A stretch of 64,000 nucleotides of DNA from Prauserella cavernicola (GCF_016595675.1 NZ_JAENJH010000002.1:62001-126000); one strand, 5' to 3'. Positions 1-8,933 are shown, counted from the stretch's first letter. A program made the numbers and translations. Notes: generated by a model from the sequence alone, not told the origin.

Positions 1-14
1 GTGCTGGTGGAGAG

Positions 15-2114
15 TTACTCCCCCGTCGCCTTGGCGATGATTTCCTTAGCGACGTTCGACGGAACCTCGGCGTAGGAGTCGAACTGCATGGAGTAGTTCG
101 CACGACCCTGGGTGCGCGACCGCAGGTCGCCCACGTAGCCGAACATCTCCGACAGCGGCACGAGCGCCTTGACGACGCGCGTGCCAGACCGCTCCTCCAT
201 GGCCTGGATCTGGCCACGGCGGGAGTTCAGGTCACCGATGACGTCACCCATGTAGTCCTCAGGGGTGGTGACCTCGACGGCCATCATCGGCTCGAGCAGT
301 ACCGGGTTCGCCTTCCTCGCGGCTTCCTTCATCGCCATCGAACCGGCGATCTTGAAGGCCATTTCCGAGGAGTCGACCTCGTGGTACGCACCGTCCAACA
401 GGGTGAACTTCAACCCGACGAGCGGGTAGCCCGCGAGCACGCCGTACTGCATGGCGTCCTGCGCACCGGCGTCGACCGACGGGATGTACTCCCGCGGGAT
501 GCGACCACCGGTCACCTTGTTGTCGAACTCGTACATCGCGCCGTCGGCCGTCTGCAGCGGCTCGAGCTTGACGATCACCTTCGCGAACTGACCAGAACCA
601 CCGGTCTGCTTCTTGTGGGTGAAGTCGAGCTTCTCGACCGTGTTGCGGACGGTCTCGCGGTACGCGACCTGCGGCTTACCGATGTTCGCCTCGACCTTGT
701 AGTCGGACTTCATCCGGTTGACGAGCACCTCGAGGTGCAGCTCGCCCATACCTTCGATGATCGTCTGACCGGTCTCCTCGTCCTGGCTGACCCGGAACGT
801 CGGGTCCTCCTCGGCGAGCTTCTGGATCGCGGTGGAGAGCTTCTCCTGGTCGGCCTTGGTCTTCGGCTCGATGGCAACCTTGATGACCGGCTCCGGGAAG
901 GTCATCGACTCCAGGACGATCGGGTTCTGCGAGTCCGACAGGGTCTCACCGGTCGTCGTGTCCTTCAGACCGATCACCGCGTAGATGTGACCGACCTGGG
1001 CCTCGTCGACCGGGTTCTCCTTGTTGGAGTGCATCTGGAAGATCTTCCCGATGCGCTCCTTGCGCTCCTTGGTCGAGTTCATGACCTGAGCGCCGGAGGC
1101 GACCTTGCCCGAGTAGACCCGGATGTAGGTCAGCTTGCCGAAGAACGGGTGCGCGGCGATCTTGAACGCCAGCGCCGAGAACGGCTCGTCGACCGAGGCC
1201 TTGCGCGTGGCCGGAGTCTCGCCGTCGGTCAGCGTGCCCTCGACCGGCGGGACGTCGAGCGGCGAAGGCAGGTAGTCCAGAACGGCGTCGAGCATGGGCT
1301 GCACGCCCTTGTTCTTGAACGCCGAGCCGGCCAGCACCGGGAAGGAGGACCGCTCGATGACCATCTTGCGGATGGCGCCCTTGATCTCGGCCTCGGACAG
1401 CTCGTCGCCGCCGAAGAACTTCTCCATCAGGGCGTCGTCGGTCTCCGCGACGGCCTCGACCAGCTTCTCGCGGTACTCGGCGGCCTTGTCGGCGAGGTCG
1501 GCCGGAATGTCCTCGACCGCGTAGTCCTCGCCCTTCTTGACGTCACCGCGCCAGGTCAGCGCCTTCATACGGACCAGGTCGATGACGCCCTGGAAGTCGC
1601 TCTCGGCACCGATCGGCAGCTGAATCACCAGCGGGCGCGCACCGAGGCGCTCCTCGATGGTCCTCACGGTGAAGTAGAAGTCCGCACCGAGCTTGTCCAT
1701 CTTGTTGACGAAGCAGATCCGGGGGACGTCGTACTTGTCGGCCTGACGCCACACCTGCTCGGACTGGGGCTCGACGCCTTCCTTGCCATCGAAGACCGCG
1801 ACGGCACCGTCGAGCACTCGCAGGTTGCGTTCCACCTCGACGGTGAAGTCGACGTGACCCGGAGTGTCGATCAGGTTGATCTGATGGTCGGCCCAGAAGG
1901 TGGTGGTAGCAGCCGAGGTGATGGTGATACCCCGCTTCTGCTCCTCCTCCATCCAGTCCATCGTCGCGGCGCCGTCGTGCACCTCGCCGATCTTGTAGTT
2001 GATCCCGGTGTAGAACAGGATCCGCTCGGTGGTGGTGGTCTTACCGGCGTCGATGTGGGCCATGATGCCGATGTTGCGGACCTTGTTCAGGTCTGTCAGC
2101 ACGTCACGTGCCAC
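15..2114 (-). CDS. fusA: Elongation factor G
   Basis: Translational GTPase that drives tRNA-mRNA translocation and, with RRF, ribosome recycling in the cytoplasm. The N-terminal G domain shows the P-loop AHIDAGKT, the switch/G3 segment DTPGHVD and the NKMD specificity motif. The later EF-G domains follow at normal family length (about 699 aa). I place the start at the GTG at 2114 ([10 protein letters not shown]), because GGGGAA at 2122-2127 lies 7 nt upstream; an in-frame extension to 2135 would add seven atypical residues. It is the third gene of the str operon, 64 nt after rpsG. The usual next gene, tuf, would lie beyond base 1 and is not seen. Identification is firm. Confidence 0.98.
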   Translation of the reverse strand: MARDVLTDLNKVRNIGIMAHIDAGKTTTTERILFYTGINYKIGEVHDGAATMDWMEEEQKRGITITSAATTTFWADHQINLIDTPGHVDFTVEVERNLRVLDGAVAVFDGKEGVEPQSEQVWRQADKYDVPRICFVNKMDKLGADFYFTVRTIEERLGARPLVIQLPIGAESDFQGVIDLVRMKALTWRGDVKKGEDYAVEDIPADLADKAAEYREKLVEAVAETDDALMEKFFGGDELSEAEIKGAIRKMVIERSSFPVLAGSAFKNKGVQPMLDAVLDYLPSPLDVPPVEGTLTDGETPATRKASVDEPFSALAFKIAAHPFFGKLTYIRVYSGKVASGAQVMNSTKERKERIGKIFQMHSNKENPVDEAQVGHIYAVIGLKDTTTGETLSDSQNPIVLESMTFPEPVIKVAIEPKTKADQEKLSTAIQKLAEEDPTFRVSQDEETGQTIIEGMGELHLEVLVNRMKSDYKVEANIGKPQVAYRETVRNTVEKLDFTHKKQTGGSGQFAKVIVKLEPLQTADGAMYEFDNKVTGGRIPREYIPSVDAGAQDAMQYGVLAGYPLVGLKFTLLDGAYHEVDSSEMAFKIAGSMAMKEAARKANPVLLEPMMAVEVTTPEDYMGDVIGDLNSRRGQIQAMEERSGTRVVKALVPLSEMFGYVGDLRSRTQGRANYSMQFDSYAEVPSNVAKEIIAKATGE

Positions 2115-2178
2115 TTCAGTGTTCCCCTGTCTCAAGCGTGGGGCCCGGCATTGGCTTGGGTCGGCTGCCGGGCGGCAA

Positions 2179-2649
2179 TCACCAGCGGTAGTGGGCGAAT
2201 GCCTTGTTGGACTCGGCCATCTTGTGCGTGTCCTCGCGGCGCTTCACGCTTGCCCCGAGGCCGTTGCTCGCGTCGAGCAGCTCGTTCTGCAGACGTTCGA
2301 TCATGGTCTTCTCGCGGCGGGCCCGCGCGAAGGAGACGATCCAGCGCAGCGCAAGGGTGGTCGACCGACCGGGCTTGACCTCGATGGGCACCTGGTAGGT
2401 GGCACCACCGACGCGCCGGCTCTTCACCTCGAGGGTGGGCTTCACGTTGTCCAGCGCGCGCTTCAGCGTGACGACCGGGTCCGTGCCCGTCTTCTCGCGA
2501 GCGCCTTCCAGTGCGCCGTAGACGATGCGCTCGGCCAGCGAGCGCTTGCCGTCCGTCAGCACCTTGTTCACCAGCTGCGTGACGAGCGGCGAGGCGTAGA
2601 CCGGGTCAGCGATCAACGGCCGCTTCGGGGCCGGACCCTTGCGGGGCAT
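2179..2649 (-). CDS. rpsG: 30S ribosomal protein S7
   Basis: Primary 16S rRNA-binding protein that nucleates assembly of the 30S head; in other bacteria S7 also represses its own str operon. The 156-aa protein begins [10 protein letters not shown] and ends with the usual KAFAHYRW tail, the normal actinobacterial length. Its ATG shares one base with the rpsL stop codon (TAATG arrangement), so the two are translationally coupled. I cannot point to an S7-binding site in the mRNA from reading alone. Confidence 0.98.
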   Translation of the reverse strand: MPRKGPAPKRPLIADPVYASPLVTQLVNKVLTDGKRSLAERIVYGALEGAREKTGTDPVVTLKRALDNVKPTLEVKSRRVGGATYQVPIEVKPGRSTTLALRWIVSFARARREKTMIERLQNELLDASNGLGASVKRREDTHKMAESNKAFAHYRW

Positions 2650-3023
2650 TAGCTCTTCTCCTTCTTCGCGCCATACCGGCTGCGCGCCTGCTTGCGGTTC
2701 TTCACGCCCTGCGTGTCGAGCGAACCGCGGATGATCTTGTATCGAACACCCGGCAGGTCCTTCACACGGCCGCCACGCACGAGCACCATCGAGTGCTCCT
2801 GGAGGTTGTGGCCCTCACCGGGAATGTAGGCGGTGACCTCGATGCCGCTGGTCAGCTTTACACGCGCGACCTTGCGCAGCGCCGAGTTCGGCTTCTTGGG
2901 CGTCGTGGTGTACACGCGGGTGCACACGCCGCGCCGCTGCGGGCTCCCCTTGAGGGCCGCAGTCTTCTGCTTGGCAGCCTTGTCCTGGCGGCCCTTGCGG
3001 ACCAGCTGCTGGATCGTGGGCAA
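2649..3023 (-). CDS. rpsL: 30S ribosomal protein S12
   Basis: Decoding-centre protein of the 30S subunit and first gene of the str operon. The 124-aa protein has the canonical blocks [11 protein letters not shown] and [13 protein letters not shown]. Lys43 and Lys88, the classical streptomycin-resistance positions, are both wild type, so no rpsL-based resistance is predicted. The start codon is TTG (minus strand 3023-3021), as also used by Mycobacterium tuberculosis rpsL. Only a weak ribosome-binding sequence (AGAAAG) lies upstream. The stop overlaps the rpsG start by one base. Confidence 0.98.
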   Translation of the reverse strand: MPTIQQLVRKGRQDKAAKQKTAALKGSPQRRGVCTRVYTTTPKKPNSALRKVARVKLTSGIEVTAYIPGEGHNLQEHSMVLVRGGRVKDLPGVRYKIIRGSLDTQGVKNRKQARSRYGAKKEKS

Positions 3024-3426
3024 TGGACCAGCTTTCTGTCGCGTCCTGTAGCTCTACGTTGTCTCCCCGGTCCCCGAGGTCGGGCGTGTCGGCCCGCGTC
3101 AGGATCTTTCGATCCGCTAACTTCCCACCGGGATTGCCGTGGAACTCCGTCTGGCCCGGGGGTCGCGAGCCGGGCACGAGGCACCGGCACATGAGCCAAC
3201 AGGCACACGGAGTGGCCCGACAGCTGCCGGGCACGGTCGTCAAAGATACCCGCCCGAGTTCAAAGCGACCACATCGGGGGTCGGTTACGACCGACGACGC
3301 GATACGGACGGGTGACTTGCACCCACCAGTTTACCGGATGACCATCCGGAAACGGGGTCCGATAGTTCATCATGAGGCCGCGTCGTGCTGGGTCGGTTCC
3401 AGCAACCATAGTCCGGGGAGGCCACC
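3024..3426. other. Divergent intergenic region between rpsL and the T7SS-associated island
   Basis: About 400 nt with no convincing gene. It must carry the str-operon promoter (minus) and the promoter of the YbaB-like gene (plus). A possible minus-strand -10 hexamer TATCTT lies at 3243-3248, with a poor -35 (TGGTCG) 17 nt upstream. A 7-2-7 inverted repeat lies at 3334-3349 and a small GGATC-TTTC-GATCC hairpin at 3102-3115. Promoter placement is tentative. Confidence 0.4.
3334..3349. promoter_or_regulatory. Inverted repeat, possible operator
   Basis: Perfect inverted repeat CCGGATG-AC-CATCCGG about 78 nt upstream of the YbaB-like gene start. It is short and GC-rich, so chance is possible. Its place between divergent genes is what makes it worth marking. 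No regulator can be assigned. Confidence 0.3.
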
Positions 3427-4005
3427 GTGTCAGCGGAGTTCGAGCAACTCGTCGCGGAGTTCGAGAAGTTCCAGTCGAAGATCAAGAAGGTCGACGACCA
3501 GCTCGCCGATCTCGGCCAGATGCAGAATGCCGTCGCCGAGCTCGAGGGAATGGCCGTCTCGGCCGACCGCTCCGTCACCGTCGTCGCGGGCCCCGGCGGA
3601 GCGCTCAAGGACATCCAGCTGACCGACAAGGCCATGGAACAGCAGCCGAAGGCGCTCGCCGCGGCCCTGCTCTCCACGGTCCAGCAGGCCGTCGCCGACG
3701 CGGCGCGCAAGCAGGCCGCGATCGTCGAGGAGCACATGGGCTCGGGCCTCGGCCTGAGCGACCGGGTTGTCGAGAGCCAGGCACAGCTGTTCGGCAAGGA
3801 CCCCGAGCAATTCCGGGCCGAGGTCGCGGAGGGGCAGCCGCGTACGCGCTCGGCCGAGGAGGAGCACCACGACGACTACTCCGAGCAGAGCGTGTTCGAC
3901 GACGCCGACGACCGCGGCAAGCAGGCTCCCCCGCCTCCGGCCTCCGGCAGCTCCGCGGGCGACGCGTTCCTGCAGAACCTCTTCGACAACGACGACCGGC
4001 GATGA
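3427..4005 (+). CDS. YbaB/EbfC-family nucleoid-associated-like protein
   Basis: 192 aa. Residues 1-100 resemble the YbaB/EbfC fold: a heptad-rich N-terminal helix (EFEQLVAEFEKFQSKIKKVDDQ), a central strand region around SVTVVAGPGGALKDIQL, then an amphipathic helix. The C-terminal half is acidic and Pro/Ser-rich (EEEHHDDYSE, PPPPASGSS) and probably disordered. Members next to type VII secretion genes are common in actinobacteria, where their exact role is unsettled; DNA binding is a family inference. The start is GTG, 6 nt after GGGGAGG. It overlaps the next gene in an ATGA arrangement, so it heads the first T7SS-associated cassette. Confidence 0.8.
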   Translation: MSAEFEQLVAEFEKFQSKIKKVDDQLADLGQMQNAVAELEGMAVSADRSVTVVAGPGGALKDIQLTDKAMEQQPKALAAALLSTVQQAVADAARKQAAIVEEHMGSGLGLSDRVVESQAQLFGKDPEQFRAEVAEGQPRTRSAEEEHHDDYSEQSVFDDADDRGKQAPPPPASGSSAGDAFLQNLFDNDDRR

Positions 4006-4346
4006 GCGGCGGCTACGACGTCGACCTCCCGGCGCTGCGGAAGTACCGGGAGAACCTGGGTAGTTACCAGGGCCAGGCCGGCAAGTTCGCCGACCTCGTC
4101 GCCAAGGCCGACGTCGGCGACCAGTCCTGGGGAGTCGTCGGGCTGTTCACGAAGAGCCAGTACACCGAGACCCTCGGCGAACTCAAGCGACACCTGACGA
4201 GCATGGCGGAGGGACTCCAGTCCGCCTCGGACAAGATCGGCGCCGCCGCCGATCAGTACCGGGCGATGGACGACGAGGTGATCCGCCTGCTGAAGAACGT
4301 GCTGACCCAGCTTGAGACCTCTGGCGGAGGTAGGCCTCGTGGCTGA
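4002..4346 (+). CDS. EspC-like type VII secretion-associated protein, copy 1
   Basis: 114 aa, small and helical, without a signal peptide. It resembles the ESX secretion-associated EspC family: two amphipathic helices around a WGVVGLF turn (residues 43-49), followed by a YxxxD sequence (Tyr86-Asp90), the pattern known as the T7SS export signal. The start ATG overlaps the YbaB-like stop (ATGA), and the stop overlaps the next gene's GTG. The paralogue at 6845-7162 shares the WGVVGLF turn, the SM-x2-GLQS block and the AAAD-x-YR block. Secretion is inferred, and no secretion apparatus (EccB/C/D) is encoded in this window. Confidence 0.75.
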   Translation: MSGGYDVDLPALRKYRENLGSYQGQAGKFADLVAKADVGDQSWGVVGLFTKSQYTETLGELKRHLTSMAEGLQSASDKIGAAADQYRAMDDEVIRLLKNVLTQLETSGGGRPRG

Positions 4347-5463
4347 CGTGCGGGACGCCACCAAGGGCGTCGAGGTCGAGGTCTCGGACGACTCGGGCTT
4401 CATCAACACCGGCAACATCCCCGGCGCCCTGCCGGGCCCGATCAGCGGCGGCGTGGGACTCGTCAGCAGCCTGGTCGAGGGCCCCGGCAAGGACCCCGAC
4501 GTGGGTGACGTCGCCAACCACGCGGCGTCGCTGCTCAACGACACCGTCGGGTTCGTCCAGTCGATCGGCGGCACGGCGATGGAGATCGCCTCCGATCCGC
4601 TCGGCTGGCTGATCGGACAGGGCCTCGACTTCCTCCTCGCCGTGATCCAGCCGCTGCAGGATGCGCTGCACGCCGTGACCGGCGACGGTCCCGCGCTGGA
4701 GGAGGCCGCCGGCAACTTCGGCAGCATCGGCGATGGTTTCCAGGCGATGAGCGACGACTTCGTCCGCGTCGCCGACGAGGCGCTGTCCGGGTGGAGCGGC
4801 GAGGCGTCGGAGGCCGCCAAGGCCGCGCTCGCGAACTTCGCCGACGGCGTCAGCGGCGTGGCCGCCAAGTCCGGCAACGTCGCGGAGATCCTCCAGGCCT
4901 CCAGCATGTTGATGACCGTCGTCGAGGAGGTCCTCAAGGCGATCATCACCGAGTTCGTCAAGTGGCTGATCATGATCTGGGTGCCCGCGCTCGCCGCCGC
5001 GATCCCGACCGCGGGCGCCTCGACCGCGGCCGCCGGAACCGCCACCACGACGCAGGCGACCACCACGGTCAGCAGCACCACGCAGAAGGTCAACAAGCTC
5101 ACCGAGCTGCTCAACAAGATCAAGGCCTGGTTCGCCGAGCTCCAGCAGACCTTCGCCAAGGGCGGCATCATGGAGGCCGCCCGCAAGTCCGTCACCGACG
5201 CGGCAGGTGACGCAGGCATGCACGCCGGGCAGAGCATGGGCCGCAAGATCGCGATCGCGGGCAAGGAGAGCCTCACGTCGGGCGCCAAGGAAGCCGTCAA
5301 CCAGGTGACGGGCCTCGACCCGAGCAAGGAGGGGGGCGAGCTCGCGCAGGGCTATGTGAAGCACCAGCTCGACCAGTCCGCGAACGCGGACAAGATCGCG
5401 GACTACGACGAGATCGGTACGGAGCAGTCGGACGCGGAGACCAGGCGAGACCTCGATGTCTGA
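4339..5463 (+). CDS. Large WXG100-like T7SS-associated protein, copy 1
   Basis: 374 aa from the GTG at 4339, chosen because GGAGG at 4326-4330 lies 8 nt upstream. Residues about 70-110 hold a conserved segment (GFVQSIGGTAMEIASDPLGW). Residues 120-185 look like a WXG100 helical hairpin with Trp-Ser-Gly at 152-154. Residues 206-227 are strongly hydrophobic (WLIMIWVPALAAAIPTAGAS) and may insert in a membrane. A Thr/Ala linker and a helical C-terminal region follow, ending in the tail DEIGTEQSDAETRRDLDV. The paralogue at 7186-8322 keeps the N-terminal two thirds and this tail, but its region in between differs. It is probably a T7SS substrate or partner; biochemical function is unknown. Confidence 0.7.
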   Translation: MADVRDATKGVEVEVSDDSGFINTGNIPGALPGPISGGVGLVSSLVEGPGKDPDVGDVANHAASLLNDTVGFVQSIGGTAMEIASDPLGWLIGQGLDFLLAVIQPLQDALHAVTGDGPALEEAAGNFGSIGDGFQAMSDDFVRVADEALSGWSGEASEAAKAALANFADGVSGVAAKSGNVAEILQASSMLMTVVEEVLKAIITEFVKWLIMIWVPALAAAIPTAGASTAAAGTATTTQATTTVSSTTQKVNKLTELLNKIKAWFAELQQTFAKGGIMEAARKSVTDAAGDAGMHAGQSMGRKIAIAGKESLTSGAKEAVNQVTGLDPSKEGGELAQGYVKHQLDQSANADKIADYDEIGTEQSDAETRRDLDV

Positions 5464-6184
5464 GTACATCGGCCCCGCTATCGGCGTCGTCCTCGTGGTG
5501 GCGCTGATCGTCTTCGGGTTGCATCACCTCTTCGTCGTCATGCCTCGCAGACACAGGAACAAGGTCGACCGAGTCGTCGGCATCGCCGGGCTGGCTCAAC
5601 GTCTCAATGGGACAGTCCACACGACACGGACCGGCACCCGGCCCTCGTTCGGAGTGCTGCCCGGACCCCGGGACATCCTCAGCCCGAAGCCGTTGACCGG
5701 CCCCTTGGATCAGTTCGACCAGGCCGTCGAGTTCTCCTACCGCGGCCACCAGGCACTGGGCGTCGACTACACGTTCAACCACCGAACGCCCGGACACAAC
5801 AGGCGCTACATTCGCGTACAGCACAACATCGCCCAGGTGCGCATTCCGCCGACCCCGCACCTGCGCATCGCGGGACGCACTCCGGCGGGGCTCACCTACC
5901 GGGGCGACGCACTGAGGGTTTTTCCGCTCGGTGTGCCGAGGTTCGATGACGCCTTCGAGGTCGCGGCGGCGGACGAGGGCTTCGCCAGAACGGTGCTGAC
6001 CGGTCCGATGGTCGACCTGCTGCTCTACGGCGCCAGGTACCGGGACAAGTTCCTCGAGTTCGAATCGGGCGTGCTCCGCTCCGAGTTCTTCGGGCCACTC
6101 GAAGAAAAGGTGCTGCTGTCCAATCTCGACCTGCTGATCGATGTCGTGGAACGCCTTCCGCAGCAGGCTTTTCGAGGCAGCTAG
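5456..6184 (+). CDS. Membrane-anchored protein of T7SS-associated cassette 1
   Basis: 242 aa. One N-terminal transmembrane helix (residues about 7-29, IGPAIGVVLVVALIVFGLHH) is followed by a basic stop-transfer stretch (MPRRHRNK) and a soluble domain of about 200 residues without a motif I recognise. The start overlaps the previous stop by 8 nt, indicating co-expression with the large WXG-like protein. The gene at 8325-8906 sits in the same place in the second cassette and has the same architecture with a similar C-terminal Leu/Asp-rich helix, but overall similarity is low. The 3' end overlaps the opposing DinB-like gene by 4 nt. Confidence 0.6.
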   Translation: MSEYIGPAIGVVLVVALIVFGLHHLFVVMPRRHRNKVDRVVGIAGLAQRLNGTVHTTRTGTRPSFGVLPGPRDILSPKPLTGPLDQFDQAVEFSYRGHQALGVDYTFNHRTPGHNRRYIRVQHNIAQVRIPPTPHLRIAGRTPAGLTYRGDALRVFPLGVPRFDDAFEVAAADEGFARTVLTGPMVDLLLYGARYRDKFLEFESGVLRSEFFGPLEEKVLLSNLDLLIDVVERLPQQAFRGS

Positions 6185-6702
6185 TCCTGCCCGGTGACGT
6201 CGTGCAGGTGGTGCACCGGGTCGTGGATGAAGTAGCGCGCGAAGGTGTCCACCGTGAAGTCGGCGCCGTCGGAGCGGTGACCGGTGCGCTGCCACTGCTC
6301 CCCCGAGACGCGTTCGAAACTCGTCGCCAGTACCTCGGCGGCCTCGACGAGTTCGTCGGCGACCACGGCGGGGTCCTGCTCCCCGTAGGCGGCCTCGACG
6401 GCCGTGACGTCCTGGTCCCAGTTCGGGAACTCCGGGCCCTCGTGAGCGAGCATCAGGGCGAGCCTGCGGTCGTAGATCCGGCAGCAGTCCCGGACGTGGC
6501 ACGCGTACTCCAGCGCCGACCACCTGTCGGCCCGGGGACGCACGCGCACGTCGTCCGCGGCGAGCACGTCCCGCCAGGCCAGCGCGTTCGCGCGCAGCAG
6601 CGCGGGCACGGCGCCCTTGTCCACCGCACCGGCCTCGAAGCCGCACTCGGGGCACCGCCGCAGCAGCACCCACGTCCAGTCCTTGTCATCCGGGGTGATC
6701 AC
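6181..6702 (-). CDS. DinB-like (four-helix, metal-binding) protein
   Basis: 173 aa. It matches the DinB/maleylpyruvate-isomerase superfamily pattern: a helical bundle with conserved His in SALEYACHVRD (near residue 68) and a C-terminal His cluster HDPVHHLHDV, which usually hold a divalent metal. Family members include mycothiol- or bacillithiol-dependent enzymes. An N-terminal CPECGFEAG adds a Cys-x2-Cys pair that may bind zinc. The gene stands between the two T7SS-associated cassettes on the opposite strand, with its stop overlapping the upstream cassette's last stop. Substrate unknown. Confidence 0.75.
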   Translation of the reverse strand: MITPDDKDWTWVLLRRCPECGFEAGAVDKGAVPALLRANALAWRDVLAADDVRVRPRADRWSALEYACHVRDCCRIYDRRLALMLAHEGPEFPNWDQDVTAVEAAYGEQDPAVVADELVEAAEVLATSFERVSGEQWQRTGHRSDGADFTVDTFARYFIHDPVHHLHDVTGQD

Positions 6703-6844
6703 GAACCCATGGTGCGGGCCCCGAGATCAGGGCACCAGCGACATTTTCTGACAAATGGTTAAGGGTTACTGAAAGGACCGCCTGCGGAGCTCGTGGCACA
6801 TGAGGCACGATGAGCGCGCACTCGGCAACCAGGGAGGGCCGGCC

Positions 6845-7162
6845 ATGACCGGATTCAATGTCGACGAGGACGAACTGCGCTCCTACGCCGACAAGCTCAG
6901 CGGCCAGAAGGACACCGCGAGCCAGATCTCGGGACTCGTCGACACGGCCGACGTCGGCGACGAGTCCTGGGGCGTCGTGGGCCTGTTCGTGAAGGGCGAC
7001 TACACCGAGATGCTCGCTGACCTCAAGGACATGTTCGCCAGCATGGAAGCCGGCCTGCAGTCCGGTTCCGACAAGTTCAAAGCCGCCGCGGACGGCTACC
7101 GGCAGCACGAGGACGCCGTGAAGGAGCTCCTCAACGGCATGAACGTCGAACTCGGCAAGTGA
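6845..7162 (+). CDS. EspC-like type VII secretion-associated protein, copy 2
   Basis: 105 aa from the ATG at 6845, preceded by GGGAGGG; an in-frame upstream ATG at 6800 lacks such a site. It is a paralogue of the 4002-4346 protein: the same ADVGDxSWGVVGLF block (residues 36-48) and SMEAGLQSGSDK block, and a YxxxE sequence (Tyr85-Glu89) equivalent to the copy-1 YxxxD. It starts the second cassette after a 142-nt gap from the divergent DinB-like gene, which probably carries its promoter. It is likely exported or forms a helical partner for the neighbouring large protein. Confidence 0.75.
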   Translation: MTGFNVDEDELRSYADKLSGQKDTASQISGLVDTADVGDESWGVVGLFVKGDYTEMLADLKDMFASMEAGLQSGSDKFKAAADGYRQHEDAVKELLNGMNVELGK

Positions 7163-7185
7163 GCGCGGACAACAGGAGCTAGGAC

Positions 7186-8322
7186 ATGGCTGAGACGGAG
7201 ACCGAGGCCGGCGGCGTCACGATCACGACCGGCGAGAAGGACTGGGGCGACAAGGCGAAGGAGGCCATCCCGCTCGCGGGCGGTGCGATCAAGGCCTTCG
7301 ACGCCGCCGGAAAGCTGACCGACGGAGCGACCGGATCGGAGATCTCGGGCCTGGTGTCGGAGAGTTCCGGGTTCGTCCAGGGGCTCGGCGGCGCCGCGCT
7401 CGGCATCGCGACCGACCCCATCGGCTGGCTCGTGGGGCAGGGCCTCGACTTCCTCATCTCGGTGTGCCAGCCGCTCGAGGACGCGATCCACTTCGTCAGC
7501 GGCGACGGCCCCGCGCTCACGCAGGCCGCCGAGAACTTCACCGCCATTGGCCAGGGTGTCGTCGAGCTGCGGCAGAAGTTCGACGAGGAGCTCAAGACTT
7601 CGCTGCAGGGCTGGGGCGGCGACGCGTCGGAGGCCGCGGGCACCAAGCTCGGCGAATTCGCCAAGGGCATCGACGGTGTCGCGGGCCAGGCGGGCGAGGT
7701 CGCCGAGATGCTGTCGACGTCGGCGATGATCATGTCGGTGGTCGAGGACTTCATCAAGGCCCTGCTCACCGAGCTGATCACGTGGCTGATCATGATCTGG
7801 ATCCCGGCTCTGGCCGCCGCGGTCCCCACCGCGGGCGCGTCGACCGCCGCCGCGGGCACGGCCACGGCGACCCGCGCCGCCACCACCGGCGGCCGCGTGG
7901 CGCAGACCATCGCCAAGCTGCGCAGGCTACTCGACAAGATCATGGACTTCCTGCGCAGCCTGCGGGGCAGGCTCGGCGACCTCAAGACCGGCTTCCAGCG
8001 CGCCATGGACAGCAAGCTGACGCGCAGCCATGCCGCCGACGCGGCGCTGTCCGGCGCGGGCCGGAACCCGCTCACGCAGTCCGTGGACCGGATGTGGAGC
8101 AAGGACGGCATGCTCGGCGACCGGCTGCAGGGCGGCTTCGGATCGTCGATGGGAGGGGTGCTTTCCGACACGGCCGCGGCGCAGGTCGGCGCGGGCACCG
8201 GAGCCAACGCCGGCATCGACAAGGCCGCGCGCAACCAGGGCTCGATGCAGGCCGCGGACGAGGCTGACGAGATCGGCACCGACTACACGAAGGGCGAGAC
8301 CCAGGGTTACCTGGACATCTGA
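7186..8322 (+). CDS. Large WXG100-like T7SS-associated protein, copy 2
   Basis: 378 aa; AGGAG precedes the ATG. Aligned by eye with copy 1, shared blocks include GFVQ-x2-GG, GWL-x-GQGLDFL, GDGPAL-x2-AA, a WGG turn (143-145), GDASEAAG, and the hydrophobic WLIMIWIPALAAAVPTAGAS (200-219). The stretch from about 235 to 355 differs from copy 1 and carries a basic coiled region (LRRLLDKIMDFLRSLRGR). The last 18 residues, DEIGTDYTKGETQGYLDI, match the copy-1 tail in spacing exactly. The pattern is a conserved targeting part, a variable region and a conserved tail. Whether the variable part is an effector domain is not shown. Confidence 0.7.
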   Translation: MAETETEAGGVTITTGEKDWGDKAKEAIPLAGGAIKAFDAAGKLTDGATGSEISGLVSESSGFVQGLGGAALGIATDPIGWLVGQGLDFLISVCQPLEDAIHFVSGDGPALTQAAENFTAIGQGVVELRQKFDEELKTSLQGWGGDASEAAGTKLGEFAKGIDGVAGQAGEVAEMLSTSAMIMSVVEDFIKALLTELITWLIMIWIPALAAAVPTAGASTAAAGTATATRAATTGGRVAQTIAKLRRLLDKIMDFLRSLRGRLGDLKTGFQRAMDSKLTRSHAADAALSGAGRNPLTQSVDRMWSKDGMLGDRLQGGFGSSMGGVLSDTAAAQVGAGTGANAGIDKAARNQGSMQAADEADEIGTDYTKGETQGYLDI

Positions 8323-8324
8323 GA

Positions 8325-8906
8325 ATGGACCTCGGAATGTGGATGCCGGACGGCCCGGCGGGATGGATCGTGCTGGCCGCGCTCGTGGCGGCCCTCGGCT
8401 GGTTGGCCGCTCGGAAGCTGCCGGGCAGGATGTTCGGACTCACGGCGGCAAAGCGTCTCGCGACCCAACGCGGCTGGCTCGTGAAGATCTCTCCCGGTGC
8501 GGGAGCGGGCGGCTCGGGCTGGGACGCGGGCACGGTGCCCGGGACCTACCTCGAGTTCCTCGGCGAACACCAGGGGCTGGTCATGCATGCCGGCGAGCGC
8601 CGCATCCGGACGACCACCAGCGCCGGGACTCCCGGCGAGCCCCGCCGGTACTGGCGGCACGACTACGTGATCACCGTCGCGGCCACCCCGGCGTCGGGGC
8701 AGGGACAGCTGCTGGCGGTATACCCGGCGATCCAGCAGTGGGAGCAGGGCATCTTCGACGAGCTCAACAGCGGCATGCGACCACGTTCGGGCTGGGTACG
8801 CAACGGCGACGGGATGTTCTCGACCGGCAGGCGCGGCCACAGGCTCTCCAAGAAGCAGTTGCTCGCCGACCTCGACCGGCTGGCCGCGCTCGCGCGATCC
8901 CGGTAG
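8325..8906 (+). CDS. Membrane-anchored protein of T7SS-associated cassette 2
   Basis: 193 aa. One N-terminal transmembrane helix (residues about 12-28, GWIVLAALVAALGWLAA) and a soluble domain with no recognised motif. The C-terminal helix KKQLLADLDRLAALA is reminiscent of the cassette-1 protein's LLSNLDLLIDVVE. It begins 2 nt after the stop of the large WXG-like protein and is the last gene before the terminator shared with rpoC. It may anchor or chaperone the large protein at the membrane, inferred only from repeated gene order. Confidence 0.55.
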   Translation: MDLGMWMPDGPAGWIVLAALVAALGWLAARKLPGRMFGLTAAKRLATQRGWLVKISPGAGAGGSGWDAGTVPGTYLEFLGEHQGLVMHAGERRIRTTTSAGTPGEPRRYWRHDYVITVAATPASGQGQLLAVYPAIQQWEQGIFDELNSGMRPRSGWVRNGDGMFSTGRRGHRLSKKQLLADLDRLAALARSR

Positions 8907-8933
8907 TTCCCGCACACCGACCGGAAACGCGAA

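Noticed and set aside
7600-8322. Toxin domain in the variable part of the large WXG-like proteins
   Set aside because: No nuclease, deaminase or ADP-ribosyltransferase residues can be seen, and no immunity-like gene is evident, so a polymorphic-toxin call is not supported.
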